Of a stretch of 64,000 nucleotides of DNA, positions 27,916 to 36,274 are shown piece by piece. The notes under the pieces were generated by a model, which was given only the letters and a program-made list of their open reading frames with translations, had not been told where the DNA came from and did no database searches. Both the position numbers and the translations under genes were made by a program. Every line of letters begins with the position of its first letter. The stretch's first letter is position 1. Source of the stretch: Paenibacillus brevis (GTDB lineage Bacteria; Bacillota; Bacilli; Paenibacillales; Paenibacillaceae); the NCBI RefSeq assembly GCF_018919145.1, contig NZ_JAHLQJ010000015.1:84447-148446 (forward strand), read 5' to 3'.

Positions 27916-28050
27916 GTGTTTTTTGCCTTAGAATATGCCCTATTCGCTCTCTCTAAACATACTTGCCAGCCCCGTTTCATATATTAGTTGCAATGGACTT
28001 CATGAACGGCGGCATCAGGCTCCAGGTTTATTTTGAAGGAGGTCATGACG

Positions 28051-29037
28051 ATGGCAGAGGGTTGGATGAGGACGCTGTCTCAGTATGTGAACCAGCATAA
28101 TCAGGATGAAATTGATTTCGGGAGCCGGGTAGAGGAAGGGATCGTTACGGATCTGGAGTATTTGCTTAGGCTGGGAGAGCGAAAACGCAGGCTGGCGGAT
28201 TGGTATGCCGAACGCAAAGCCGTTCCCCTTCGATGTGAGACAAGAGCAAAGCTGCTCCGTGAAATTGAACATAGAGAGGGAGAAGTAGAGGTTGAACTCC
28301 AGCTGTTAAGAAAGACCGATTATGAGCGTAGAGGGGTGCCGCATCGAGAGGAAGTGATCCATAAGCAGCGACTGACGCTTCAGCACGAAGATGGAGACTG
28401 GACGGTGGCGCGGGTGCTTGAGCCGATTTCTGAGCGAAGCGCTCCACGAAAATCCGAAGGCACGGCGGAGTCGGCCAAGTCTGGTGCCGGGTCCAAGCCT
28501 TATTTAAACCGCGAGCTGTTGAAAAGCGGCTTCCGCAGTACTCCATACCGGAGACAGGATGCCGTGCTGTATGCAGACCGCTGGTGGGACGATTTCAATC
28601 CGCAATTCGCCGCATTCGAAGTTGATTGCACCAACTATATCTCCCAGTGCCTCTTTGCAGGTGGAGCGCCAATAAATTATACTGGAAAAAGAGATTCAGG
28701 CTGGTGGTACAAAGGTTATGTCGGCGGGAAGGAAGCATGGAGCTACAGTTGGGCGGTCTCCAATGCACTGGAACGCTATCTAAGCAGCGGTTCCAGTGTG
28801 GCGGAGCCTGTAAATAGGGCGGAACAGCTTGAACTTGGCGACGTCATCGTCTACGATTGGGATGGCAACGGCGCTTTTCAGCACAGCACTATTGTTACGG
28901 CTTATGATGCCGACGGCATGCCGCTGGTGAATGCTCATACTGTGCCAAGTAAGCACAGGTACTGGGATTACCGTGATTCCTACGCATGGAGCGACAACAC
29001 GGTATATCACTTTTTCCGTATTGCGGACCGGTTCTGA
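28051..29037 (+). CDS. Amidase-domain (Amidase_6-like) protein
   Basis: The last 160 residues (RQDAVLYADRWWDDFNPQF, VDCTNYISQCLFAGG, DVIVYDWDGNGAFQHSTIV, VNAHTVPSKHRYWDY) match the putative amidase domain PF12671, a papain-like fold in which the Cys of DCTNY and the His of QHSTIV would be catalytic. Residues 1-160 are charged and unrecognised. No signal peptide is seen. I start at ATG 28051, seven bases after AAGGAGGT; earlier in-frame starts at 28033 and 28045 are too close to or upstream of that site. The substrate is probably a peptide or peptidoglycan amide; this is not certain. Confidence 0.75.
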   Translation: MAEGWMRTLSQYVNQHNQDEIDFGSRVEEGIVTDLEYLLRLGERKRRLADWYAERKAVPLRCETRAKLLREIEHREGEVEVELQLLRKTDYERRGVPHREEVIHKQRLTLQHEDGDWTVARVLEPISERSAPRKSEGTAESAKSGAGSKPYLNRELLKSGFRSTPYRRQDAVLYADRWWDDFNPQFAAFEVDCTNYISQCLFAGGAPINYTGKRDSGWWYKGYVGGKEAWSYSWAVSNALERYLSSGSSVAEPVNRAEQLELGDVIVYDWDGNGAFQHSTIVTAYDADGMPLVNAHTVPSKHRYWDYRDSYAWSDNTVYHFFRIADRF

Positions 29038-29042
29038 GCAGG

Positions 29043-29069
29043 AAAAAGAGCGGCGCAAGCCGTTTTTTT
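29043..29069 (+). terminator. Weak terminator after the amidase-domain gene
   Basis: A short CGGC-gcaa-GCCG hairpin is flanked by AAAAAGAG and followed by TTTTTTTC. Confidence 0.55.
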
Positions 29070-29102
29070 CTTAATTTTCAAATTGATGAAAAGAGGTTGC
29101 AC

Positions 29103-30197
29103 ATGGGACAGGAAAAATTGACGGTAGGTTTGATTTACGGCGGGAAATCGGGGGAACACGAGGTATCGCTGCAGACCGCCTTTGCGGTGTCCAAAGCTTT
29201 TGACTACGACAAATACGAGATTATTCCTTTCTATATTACCAAGCAAGGAACCTGGAAAGTGGGTCAGACGATGACAGCCCCTTTCAGAGCCCTTGATCAA
29301 TTGGAGCTTGATAACGGTTCGGACGATACAGGAGCCGCGGTTCAGATGCTTTTCCAGGGGGTGTCCTCCGGGGAGCGGGCAATCGATATAGCCTTCCCGT
29401 TGCTCCATGGGACGAATGGAGAAGACGGGACGATTCAAGGCCTGTTCGAAATGGCCAATTTGCCTTATGTCGGAGCAGGTGTAATGGCCTCTGCAGCAGG
29501 GATGGACAAGGTCATCATGAAGAAGCTGTTTGCCGAAGCGGGCCTTGAGCAATGTAAATATTGCTACTTCACCGCTTCGGAATGGGAGAGCAGACAAGAG
29601 GTTCTTGTACATGGAATCGAAGAGAAGCTGGGGTATCCTTGCTTCGTTAAGCCGGCCAATCTGGGATCAAGCGTCGGCATCTCCAAGGCAAAGACCCGGG
29701 ATGAGCTTGTTCAAGCCATCACGTTCGCGCTTCGCTACGATGTGAAGGTTATCGTGGAGGAATTCGTGGATGCCCGCGAGGTTGAAGTCGGGATTTTGGG
29801 CAACGATGAACCGCTTGCTTCCGTTCCGGGAGAGATTGTCTCCTCCAGTGAATACTATGATTATTCAGCCAAGTACTCCGACGGCAAGTCACAGATGATT
29901 ATTCCGGCACAAATCGACACGGAACTGGCTGACCGGATTCGCGAGCTGGGCGTTCAGGCCTTTAAAGCCATCGCAGGCAACGGCTTGTGCCGGGCGGACT
30001 TTTTTGTGAAGAAATCCGACAACACCATCTGGATCAATGAAGTGAACACGATGCCAGGCTTCACGCCGTACAGCATGTATCCGCTCTTGTGGCGCGAAAC
30101 TGGCGTGTCCTATGAAGCGCTTTTGGACCGATTGATCGGGCTTGGGCTCGAACGGTTTGAAGCAAAACAGAACCTGAACTTCGAGAACGGCATCTAA
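29103..30197 (+). CDS. ddl: D-alanine--D-alanine ligase
   Basis: An ATP-grasp ligase making D-Ala-D-Ala for peptidoglycan. Typical parts are LIYGGKSGEHEVSLQTA at the N-terminus, FPLLHGTNGEDGTIQGLFE, PCFVKPANLGSSVGISKA and WINEVNTMPGFTPYSMYP. It is 364 residues, normal for the family. The start at 29103 follows AAAAGAGG; a longer open frame runs back to 28986 but overlaps the previous gene and lacks a site. A D-lactate-specific Van ligase is not indicated by any van neighbour. Confidence 0.95.
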   Translation: MGQEKLTVGLIYGGKSGEHEVSLQTAFAVSKAFDYDKYEIIPFYITKQGTWKVGQTMTAPFRALDQLELDNGSDDTGAAVQMLFQGVSSGERAIDIAFPLLHGTNGEDGTIQGLFEMANLPYVGAGVMASAAGMDKVIMKKLFAEAGLEQCKYCYFTASEWESRQEVLVHGIEEKLGYPCFVKPANLGSSVGISKAKTRDELVQAITFALRYDVKVIVEEFVDAREVEVGILGNDEPLASVPGEIVSSSEYYDYSAKYSDGKSQMIIPAQIDTELADRIRELGVQAFKAIAGNGLCRADFFVKKSDNTIWINEVNTMPGFTPYSMYPLLWRETGVSYEALLDRLIGLGLERFEAKQNLNFENGI

Positions 30198-30220
30198 ATT
30201 CTGGAAAGGCGGATGAGCTT

Positions 30221-30544
30221 ATGGGCTTTCAAACAGAATTCAACTCAGTATGTAAATTCAAAAATGAGCAAGAGCTATACGAGCTGCTGGAGTATGGACG
30301 CGGTAAAATGCTCAAAACCGGTCTGCGCGTATTTCCAACCGGCCAGAAGGTAATTGCTTATACGCCGGATAACAAGGCGGTAGCTATCGTCAAAATAACT
30401 GCCAGTGTGGCGGAGATTAACTTCAATGATGAGGAAGTTACCTCGGTGGAGCTGCAGCTTGTCCGGCTGCTGACAGAGGAAGAATCCAAAATCCAGACCG
30501 ATCTTGCTTATGAAATGTTCTTTGGAGACGCGGAGGGCAAATGA
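30221..30544 (+). CDS. Small conserved protein of unknown function
   Basis: A 107-residue acidic soluble protein (MGFQTEFNSVCKFKNEQEL..., RVFPTGQKVIAYTPDNKAV). The layout recalls small Bacillales proteins of the DUF2584 kind, but I do not recognise it with confidence. It is 23 bp after ddl and ends in a 4-bp ATGA overlap with uvsE, so it is a real gene of the same operon. No catalytic motif or membrane segment is visible. Confidence 0.65.
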   Translation: MGFQTEFNSVCKFKNEQELYELLEYGRGKMLKTGLRVFPTGQKVIAYTPDNKAVAIVKITASVAEINFNDEEVTSVELQLVRLLTEEESKIQTDLAYEMFFGDAEGK

Positions 30545-31542
30545 TCGTCCGATTCGGCTATGTCGCGATGTCGACGGTCGTAGAGAAGGCATCCCCATCA
30601 AGAACAATGACTTACAAGACCTTCAGCGGTTTGCTCGACCGTGAGGCAGCGATTCGCCGGTTGGAGGCCCTTGGGGCAGAGAATCTTCATAATACGCTCA
30701 GGCTCCTGCGTCATAATGTGGCAAGCGATATTAAGTTGTACCGCTTCTCCTCCAAGCTGATTCCGCTGGCTACACATAGCGCGCTTGCGGATTGGAACCC
30801 TTATGCTGCGCTCCGGGAACCATTTGCACAGATTGGGGATTTCGTTCGCAAGCATGAAATGAGAGTATCATTTCATCCGGATCATTTTACCGTATTCAGT
30901 ACGCCGCGCTCGGAGGTGCTACAGAGTTCGATCCGGGATCTGAGCCATCACATCTCGATGCTGGAAGCGATGGGGCTGGATGGCAGGTCCAAGAATAACA
31001 TTCATGTGGGCGGTGCATATGGAGACAAGCACTCGGCGGCAGAACGCTTCATTAGCAATGTATCGGATCTCCCTGAGAGCTATCGTAAACGGCTGACACT
31101 GGAGAACGACGACAAAACCTTTAATGCTCGGGAAACGCTGGGAATTTGCGAGGCTCTGGGGCTTCCGATGGTGCTGGATATCCATCATCAATGGGTGAAC
31201 AATGAAGGAGAGCTTCCATTAGAGCTGTGGCCCCGGATTTTAAAGACCTGGTCCGGTCCGCTTGCTCAGGCTGATTCTCCGCAGCATGATCCGCTGCCGC
31301 CCAAGATTCATGCGTCGAGCCCGAAGAGTGCGAGTGACCCGCGCGGCCACGCCGATCATGTGATAGCCGCTCCTTTGCTTGAATTTCTCCGCAGTATTGC
31401 CGGCATGACGGAGCGAATGGATGTAATGCTTGAGGCCAAGCTGAAGGACGGTGCGCTGTTTGCGCTTATGGAGGATTTGGCCCGTTACCAGGGGGACGGC
31501 GTGCGCATCCTGGATCAGGCCTCAGTGGAGATTATGCCTTAA
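30541..31542 (+). CDS. uvsE: UV DNA damage endonuclease
   Basis: A UVDE-family TIM-barrel nuclease that nicks DNA 5' to UV photoproducts in the alternative excision repair path. Family signatures are FGYVAMS at the N-terminus, ENLHNTLRLLRHN, RVSFHPDHFTVFSTP, NIHVGGAYGDK, LTLENDDKTFN and VLDIHHQWVN; the His, Glu and Asp in these bind the metals. It has 333 residues. It overlaps the preceding small gene by 4 bp. Confidence 0.93.
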   Translation: MIVRFGYVAMSTVVEKASPSRTMTYKTFSGLLDREAAIRRLEALGAENLHNTLRLLRHNVASDIKLYRFSSKLIPLATHSALADWNPYAALREPFAQIGDFVRKHEMRVSFHPDHFTVFSTPRSEVLQSSIRDLSHHISMLEAMGLDGRSKNNIHVGGAYGDKHSAAERFISNVSDLPESYRKRLTLENDDKTFNARETLGICEALGLPMVLDIHHQWVNNEGELPLELWPRILKTWSGPLAQADSPQHDPLPPKIHASSPKSASDPRGHADHVIAAPLLEFLRSIAGMTERMDVMLEAKLKDGALFALMEDLARYQGDGVRILDQASVEIMP

Positions 31543-31667
31543 TACGCTCCGCGCTAGTGTATTTACTTGCGGCAGGGTTGATATTTCAGGATAATTAAGG
31601 TAAGTTGAACAAAACGTAGCAGGGTGCTGTGATGCATCCTCTAGTAGATGAGGGAGGCTATATCTGT

Positions 31668-32438
31668 ATGGGAGATTTGTTGAACGGTAAAAATGTAGTT
31701 GTCATGGGCGTTGCCAATGATCGGAGTATTGCCTGGGCGATCGCTCAGAGTCTGGCGGCTCAAGGCGCCCGTCTTGCCTTTACATATGAGAATGAAAGAG
31801 TCGAGGGGCGCGTGCGCAAGCTGGCCGAGACGATTCCGGGCTCGCTGCTGGTACCGTGCAACGTGACGGTCGATGAGGATATCGACAAGCTGGCGGAGCT
31901 GCTGTCCGCCGAGTTCGGCGTACTGCACGGCTTGGTGCACAGTATCGCCTTCGCCAAGGCGGAGGACCTTTCCGGAGAGTTCGTGGATACTTCCCGTGAA
32001 GGCTTTGCGCTTGCGCATGATATCAGCGCCTATTCGCTGATTGCGGTGTCCGGGCGTCTGTCGAAGCTGATGACCGAAGGCGGAAGCATCATGACCATGA
32101 CCTATCTGGGTTCGGAACGGGTTATGCGTAATTATAATGTCATGGGCGTGGCCAAGGCGGCTCTGGAGGCATCCGTTCGATATCTCGCGAACGACTTGGG
32201 ACCACGGAATATCCGCGTGAATGCCGTCTCGGCGGGACCGATCCGGACGCTGGCAGCGAAGGGGATCAGTGATTTCAATTCCATTTTGAAGCAGGTTGAA
32301 GAGAAGGCTCCGCTTCGGAGAACGACGGAAACTGCTGAAGTCGGAGATACAGCCATGTTCCTGATCAGTCACTTGTCCCGCGGAATTACCGGTGAAGTGA
32401 TCTATGTAGACGGTGGTTATAATTTTATAGGAGCTTAA
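31668..32438 (+). CDS. fabI: Enoyl-[acyl-carrier-protein] reductase (NADH)
   Basis: The FabI short-chain reductase catalyses the last step of each fatty-acid elongation cycle. The N-terminal NAD motif is VVVMGVANDRSIAWAIA. The catalytic Tyr156 and Lys163 (YNVMGVAKA) carry the same numbers as in E. coli FabI. The start at 31668 is preceded by GAGGGAGG and matches family length (256 residues). An in-frame start at 31629 would add 13 unusual residues. This enzyme type is the triclosan target. Confidence 0.95.
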   Translation: MGDLLNGKNVVVMGVANDRSIAWAIAQSLAAQGARLAFTYENERVEGRVRKLAETIPGSLLVPCNVTVDEDIDKLAELLSAEFGVLHGLVHSIAFAKAEDLSGEFVDTSREGFALAHDISAYSLIAVSGRLSKLMTEGGSIMTMTYLGSERVMRNYNVMGVAKAALEASVRYLANDLGPRNIRVNAVSAGPIRTLAAKGISDFNSILKQVEEKAPLRRTTETAEVGDTAMFLISHLSRGITGEVIYVDGGYNFIGA

Positions 32439-32481
32439 CCTGTTCCCATGCTTTAAATTATGATGAAGGTAGTGAATAGCT

Positions 32482-33339
32482 GTGGAATCAAAACCTGTTA
32501 CTCCTTATGTGGTAGGCAGTAAAAATCCGCTTGCGGTGGCCATTAATTGTGCCGCCAAAGCCGGGGAATGGATTAAGAGCCGCTTGGGAGATATTAAAGC
32601 TGTTAATGAAAAATTCTCTCCGCAGGATCTGGTGACTGATGTCGATAAGGGTGCTGAGGCGATGATCCGCAAGCTGATCCTGACGCATTTTCCTTCCCAT
32701 GACATATTGGGTGAGGAGGGGGTTGCCCCGGGTGCGGCGGCTTCGGCGGCTGCATTGAAAGAGGCTAGCAGCAGCGAGTTTTTGTGGATTATTGATCCGC
32801 TGGACGGAACGACCAACTTCGTGCACAGCTTCCCGTTCTTCTGCGTCTCCATTGCCCTGGCTTTCAAGGGTGAAGTCATTATTGGCGTGATTTATGATCC
32901 GATCCGAGATGAGATGTTTGTTGCGGAAAAGGGAAAAGGCTCTTATATGCACGGTCATACAAACCGGGTATCTGCAGACGCACGGCTGGAGGAGAGCATT
33001 ATTGCTGTGGGCTTTAATCCGGACCGGCAGGCAGCTTCGATTAATCTTAAGGGAATAACGGCGTTATCCGGCAAGGCGCGTAGTCTCCGTGCCGGAGGAT
33101 CGGCCGCCTTACATTTGGCTTACGTGGCTGCAGGCCGTCTCGGCGGTTACTATGAGGTGAATCTCAATTCCTGGGATACGGCGGCAGGCGCGTTGATGGT
33201 GGCGGAGTCAGGTGGTAAGGTGACCGATACAACCGGGAATCCTTACCATGTCGGCGCAAGAAATCTGATTGTCAGCAACGGCACCATTCATCAGGAACTG
33301 CTGGAGGTCATTAAGGCTGCCGGTGCAACCGGGAATTAA
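32482..33339 (+). CDS. suhB: Inositol monophosphatase family protein
   Basis: A magnesium-dependent phosphatase of the IMPase/SuhB family. The metal-binding motifs are GEEG (about residue 80), IDPLDGTTNF (about 110) and NSWDTAAGALMVAESGG (about 235). It probably dephosphorylates inositol-1-phosphate or a related sugar phosphate; FBPase or NADP-phosphatase activity is possible in the family. The start is GTG at 32482 after GAAGGTAG. A small gene follows 24 bp downstream. Confidence 0.9.
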   Translation: MESKPVTPYVVGSKNPLAVAINCAAKAGEWIKSRLGDIKAVNEKFSPQDLVTDVDKGAEAMIRKLILTHFPSHDILGEEGVAPGAAASAAALKEASSSEFLWIIDPLDGTTNFVHSFPFFCVSIALAFKGEVIIGVIYDPIRDEMFVAEKGKGSYMHGHTNRVSADARLEESIIAVGFNPDRQAASINLKGITALSGKARSLRAGGSAALHLAYVAAGRLGGYYEVNLNSWDTAAGALMVAESGGKVTDTTGNPYHVGARNLIVSNGTIHQELLEVIKAAGATGN

Positions 33340-33363
33340 CTCATCAGAAAGGGGTATACAGCC

Positions 33364-33627
33364 ATGCAAGACAGAAAGGATCTTGAGAAGGAGCTCGAAA
33401 GAGAGCTTAGCGAGATGCTGTCGGATCAAATGGTTGATAGTGAGGAGGAACGGCGGAAGAAGGAGCGAAGCCGCCTTGCACCCAAGTATGAAGTAAGGAT
33501 TCAGACCCAGCTTGATCCGATCGTTGAGGAGACCCTCAAATATCGAAGCATGGGCAAGGAGATCGATGAGCGGTATGATAGTTATTTGAAGAGGGCTGGT
33601 GTATCAGACAGGAAGGAAGAGAACTAG
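33364..33627 (+). CDS. Small highly charged conserved protein
   Basis: An 87-residue, Glu/Lys/Arg-rich protein, mostly helical and probably coiled-coil (DLEKELERELSEMLSDQM), with no Cys and no membrane segment. The site GAAAGGGG precedes its ATG. It is likely cotranscribed with the IMPase gene and ends before a strong terminator. B. subtilis also has a small gene beside its IMPase gene yktC, but I cannot show that it is the same family. Confidence 0.65.
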   Translation: MQDRKDLEKELERELSEMLSDQMVDSEEERRKKERSRLAPKYEVRIQTQLDPIVEETLKYRSMGKEIDERYDSYLKRAGVSDRKEEN

Positions 33628-33662
33628 GCAGCTTAGAAGTGTCATAATTTCATTCTGTTTGC

Positions 33663-33694
33663 GGCGCCCTTTCGGCTTGAAGGGGCGCCTTTTT
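33663..33694 (+). terminator. Terminator after the IMPase operon
   Basis: Arms GGCGCCC and GGGCGCC with a 13-base loop are followed by TTTTTATT. The GDSL gene's ribosome-binding site begins right after it. Confidence 0.85.
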
Positions 33695-33717
33695 ATTCAG
33701 GAGAGGTGGGGGAACTG

Positions 33718-35013
33718 ATGAAGAAGAAATCCTTAGTCCATAGCAAAGGCCGCATACTACTGACAGGCATGCTGTCGCTGGCACTGCTGGCTGGAGGAGG
33801 CACGGCGGCATTTGCCGAGATAACAGCAAATGCCGCAGAAGCCGGAAGTCAACCAACAATCAAGCAAAGCAGCCTTCAGACTATCGTAGCCATTGGAGAT
33901 TCGATTACAGCGGGATACGAGCCGGGAATGACGGAGGCCTCTGCTGTTTATGGTTATGTAGACCGGATCAAGGAGCAGGCCTTGTTCCATAACAGAACGG
34001 AAGTAACGAATTACGGTATTCTCGGACTGACAAGCACCGGACTGCTGAATTACCTCAAAGCTATCCAAGAGGGGAGTGCGGTAACCGCAGACACCATCCA
34101 ACCGGGGATATCTGATCCGCGAATCAGCGTCTTTGCCTCCGGAATACCGGGAACCAAGATCAAGCTCGCCCAAGCGGACACGATTCTGATCACCATCGGC
34201 GGAAATGATGTATCGCAGTTGATTGGGCAGGCGAAGAGTCTGAGTGCAGAGCAGCTAGAGACAAAGGCAAATGAATTACTTACAGTCTATAAGACAAACA
34301 TTCAAGAAATTCTCTCCGTTCTGACCGTAGTTAATCCCGATGCGCAGATTATCCTGGCAGACCAGTATCAGCCGGTTCCTAAGATTGCCGGAGAGAGCCA
34401 GTATGTCATGCTGAGCGAGGTTGCCGCCGGCTTCACGCAGGCGGTCGATGAGGCGGTTGCGGCCTTGGTTCAAGAGGGCAAGTCTGTGAAGGCGGCGCAT
34501 GTCGCCGAGAAGTTTGTCGGCAAGGAGCTGTCCTATACACATATTTTCAATGAAGATGTGCATCCGAACCAATCCGGCTATGAGACGATTGCCAAAGTGC
34601 TGGCGGAATCCATCTGGGGCACTTACCGGGAGACAGCAGCGAAGACCGGAACGGCAGAACTTTCGGTTGTCGTCAGCGGCACGGAATTACAGACACCTTA
34701 TCCGCCGGTTGTGAAGAACGGTCAAACCTTTGTTGTATTGCGTGACATTACGGATGCCATTGGAGGTACTTCGAAATGGGATTCCAAGAGCAGCACGGCA
34801 ACCGTTTCGTATAACGGCAGTGAGGTAGTGATTCCCATTGGTGCCAAGACAGTTACTGCAAACGGCATTTCATTAGAGACAGCCAGTCCGGCATTTTTGC
34901 AAAAGGTAGGCTCGGAACAGAAGACTTATGTACCCCTAGCACTACTCGTGAAGGGACTCGGACTCGATGTGCAGTACAGCAGCAAGATGAAGACGGTATT
35001 TATTAACTTATAA
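33718..35013 (+). CDS. Secreted GDSL/SGNH hydrolase with copper-amine-oxidase-N domain
   Basis: A signal peptide (AFA about residue 35) is followed by an SGNH esterase domain: nucleophile Ser62 (IGDSITAG), Asn163 (GGNDV) and the Asp280/His282 pair (DVHPNQSGY). Residues 330-431 are a copper-amine-oxidase-N stalk domain (YPPVVKNGQTFVVLRDITDAIGG, YVPLALLVKGLGLDV). It would be a cell-surface esterase or lipase of unknown substrate. The start at 33718 fits AGGAGAGGTGGGG better than the in-frame GTG at 33706, which lies inside that site. Confidence 0.87.
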   Translation: MKKKSLVHSKGRILLTGMLSLALLAGGGTAAFAEITANAAEAGSQPTIKQSSLQTIVAIGDSITAGYEPGMTEASAVYGYVDRIKEQALFHNRTEVTNYGILGLTSTGLLNYLKAIQEGSAVTADTIQPGISDPRISVFASGIPGTKIKLAQADTILITIGGNDVSQLIGQAKSLSAEQLETKANELLTVYKTNIQEILSVLTVVNPDAQIILADQYQPVPKIAGESQYVMLSEVAAGFTQAVDEAVAALVQEGKSVKAAHVAEKFVGKELSYTHIFNEDVHPNQSGYETIAKVLAESIWGTYRETAAKTGTAELSVVVSGTELQTPYPPVVKNGQTFVVLRDITDAIGGTSKWDSKSSTATVSYNGSEVVIPIGAKTVTANGISLETASPAFLQKVGSEQKTYVPLALLVKGLGLDVQYSSKMKTVFINL

Positions 35014-35030
35014 TCTACAGGTGATTGATT

Positions 35031-35235
35031 GTGCTATATAATTTGAACTAATGATGTACATTGGAGGCAACGTGTAAAGTATTCTTACGATCGCTGTTGT
35101 CCGCGGATTTCTCCGACTGAACTAAGCCATGATATGGGGGAAATCCGCGAACAAAGGCAAACGCTTCGCTTTAACAGAATACTTTACACTTATGCCTTTT
35201 CAGTGCAGCTTCCAATAGTTCAATTTATACAGCAC
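35031..35235. repeat. Palindromic repeat element, copy 1 (about 205 bp)
   Basis: The outer ends GTGCTATATAATTTGAACTA and TAGTTCAATTTATACAGCAC pair at 18 of 20 positions. Inner arms GTGTAAAGTATTCT and AGAATACTTTACAC pair exactly. The core holds GATCGCTGTTGTCCGCGG and GGAAATCCGCGAACAA. The element fills the gap between two convergent genes. Its core recurs at 42203-42408, 49326-49553 and 50277-50475. Confidence 0.85.
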
Positions 35236-35241
35236 TCCACT

Positions 35242-36015
35242 TTACTGCTGCCTTACTGCTACGATCAGCAAACGCACGTAATCCGCGTACCATTCTCCGT
35301 CCCGGAATAACTCCGTTTTCGCCAGCTTCGCTACCTTTTGAAGCACATGACCTTTTTCGGCCTCCTCAAAGCCTGCGAGAAACGGGCCGGCGGCAAAGCC
35401 ATTCAGCCAATGAATCAGGCCATCTTCACCTTCTCCCAACTTGGTGGGCCGGTCGAAATGCGCCGCATAAGCGATTCGGAATCCAAGCTCCTCAAGCAAT
35501 GTGCTGTATTCTCCCAAGCTGGGAAAATACCAAGGGTTAAGCGATCCGGCGTCTATTCCGTAGTCTTGTTCCAGGATCGTCCCCAAGCTTTGGACAATCG
35601 CAGCTACATTTCCTTTTCCCCCGAATTCGGCAACGAATCGTCCGCCGGGCTTCAAGGCGTTCCAAACGGAAGAGGCTGCGCCCCGGCCATCCTTCATCCA
35701 GTGCAAGGCCGCATTCGAGAACACCGCTTCCACCGGACTCTCCAATTCAAAATGCTCGGCATTTCCCACTTTAAAGCTCAGATGGGGATACTTATTCCTT
35801 GCCTGATGTACCATCGGTTCTGCCAGGTCCATGCCCAGCACTTCCGCGCCGGACTTGGAAATCTCATGAGTCAGATCCCCGGTACCGCAGCCCAGATCGA
35901 GAATCCGTTCGCCTGGCTTGGGGCTAAGCAATTCCACGACACCTTTTCCGTATTCCGCTACATATCCCAGTTTTTCATCGTACAATCCGGCCTGCCAAAT
36001 CTGCTTACCGCTCAT
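35242..36015 (-). CDS. SAM-dependent methyltransferase, Tam/UbiE-like
   Basis: A class I methyltransferase with motif I LDLGCGTGDLT, an acidic residue at VLGMDLAEPM, and VEAVFSNAALHWM near residue 110, a stretch typical of trans-aconitate methyltransferase-like proteins. It has 257 residues and is soluble. The substrate is unknown. The ATG at 36015 fits GGGGAGGAAGCGG; the ATG at 36036 lies upstream of that site. It is a lone gene, convergent with the GDSL gene across the palindromic repeat. Confidence 0.82.
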   Translation of the reverse strand: MSGKQIWQAGLYDEKLGYVAEYGKGVVELLSPKPGERILDLGCGTGDLTHEISKSGAEVLGMDLAEPMVHQARNKYPHLSFKVGNAEHFELESPVEAVFSNAALHWMKDGRGAASSVWNALKPGGRFVAEFGGKGNVAAIVQSLGTILEQDYGIDAGSLNPWYFPSLGEYSTLLEELGFRIAYAAHFDRPTKLGEGEDGLIHWLNGFAAGPFLAGFEEAEKGHVLQKVAKLAKTELFRDGEWYADYVRLLIVAVRQQ

Positions 36016-36274
36016 CTCCGCTTCCTCCCCGGTCATGTCATGACTCCATTATGCGGCACAAGCATGAATTGGTGAAATATATAGTTCAAATCATTTTGAT
36101 AGGTTGCTCCTATAGCTGCCGGATTTAGTTGTCATGTTGCCTTTTTCTGCTGCAATCCAGAGAAATCCAACTTCGTATGATCGCACATAAGGTCATTAGA
36201 GTTGGACATTGGGCCGGTAAGTCCTCTTGGGCTAATCTGGAGAAGTAAAATGTGTAAAGGAGTGGGAGCAGAGC

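Noticed and set aside
29103..30197. Vancomycin-resistance type ligase
   Set aside because: The protein reads as an ordinary D-Ala-D-Ala ligase, and no vanH, vanX or regulator gene is near.
36110..36185. A fifth, decayed copy of the palindromic element upstream of the GH65 genes
   Set aside because: Only short pieces (GGATTT, AGAGAAATCC, GATCGCA) match and their spacing differs from the true copies.
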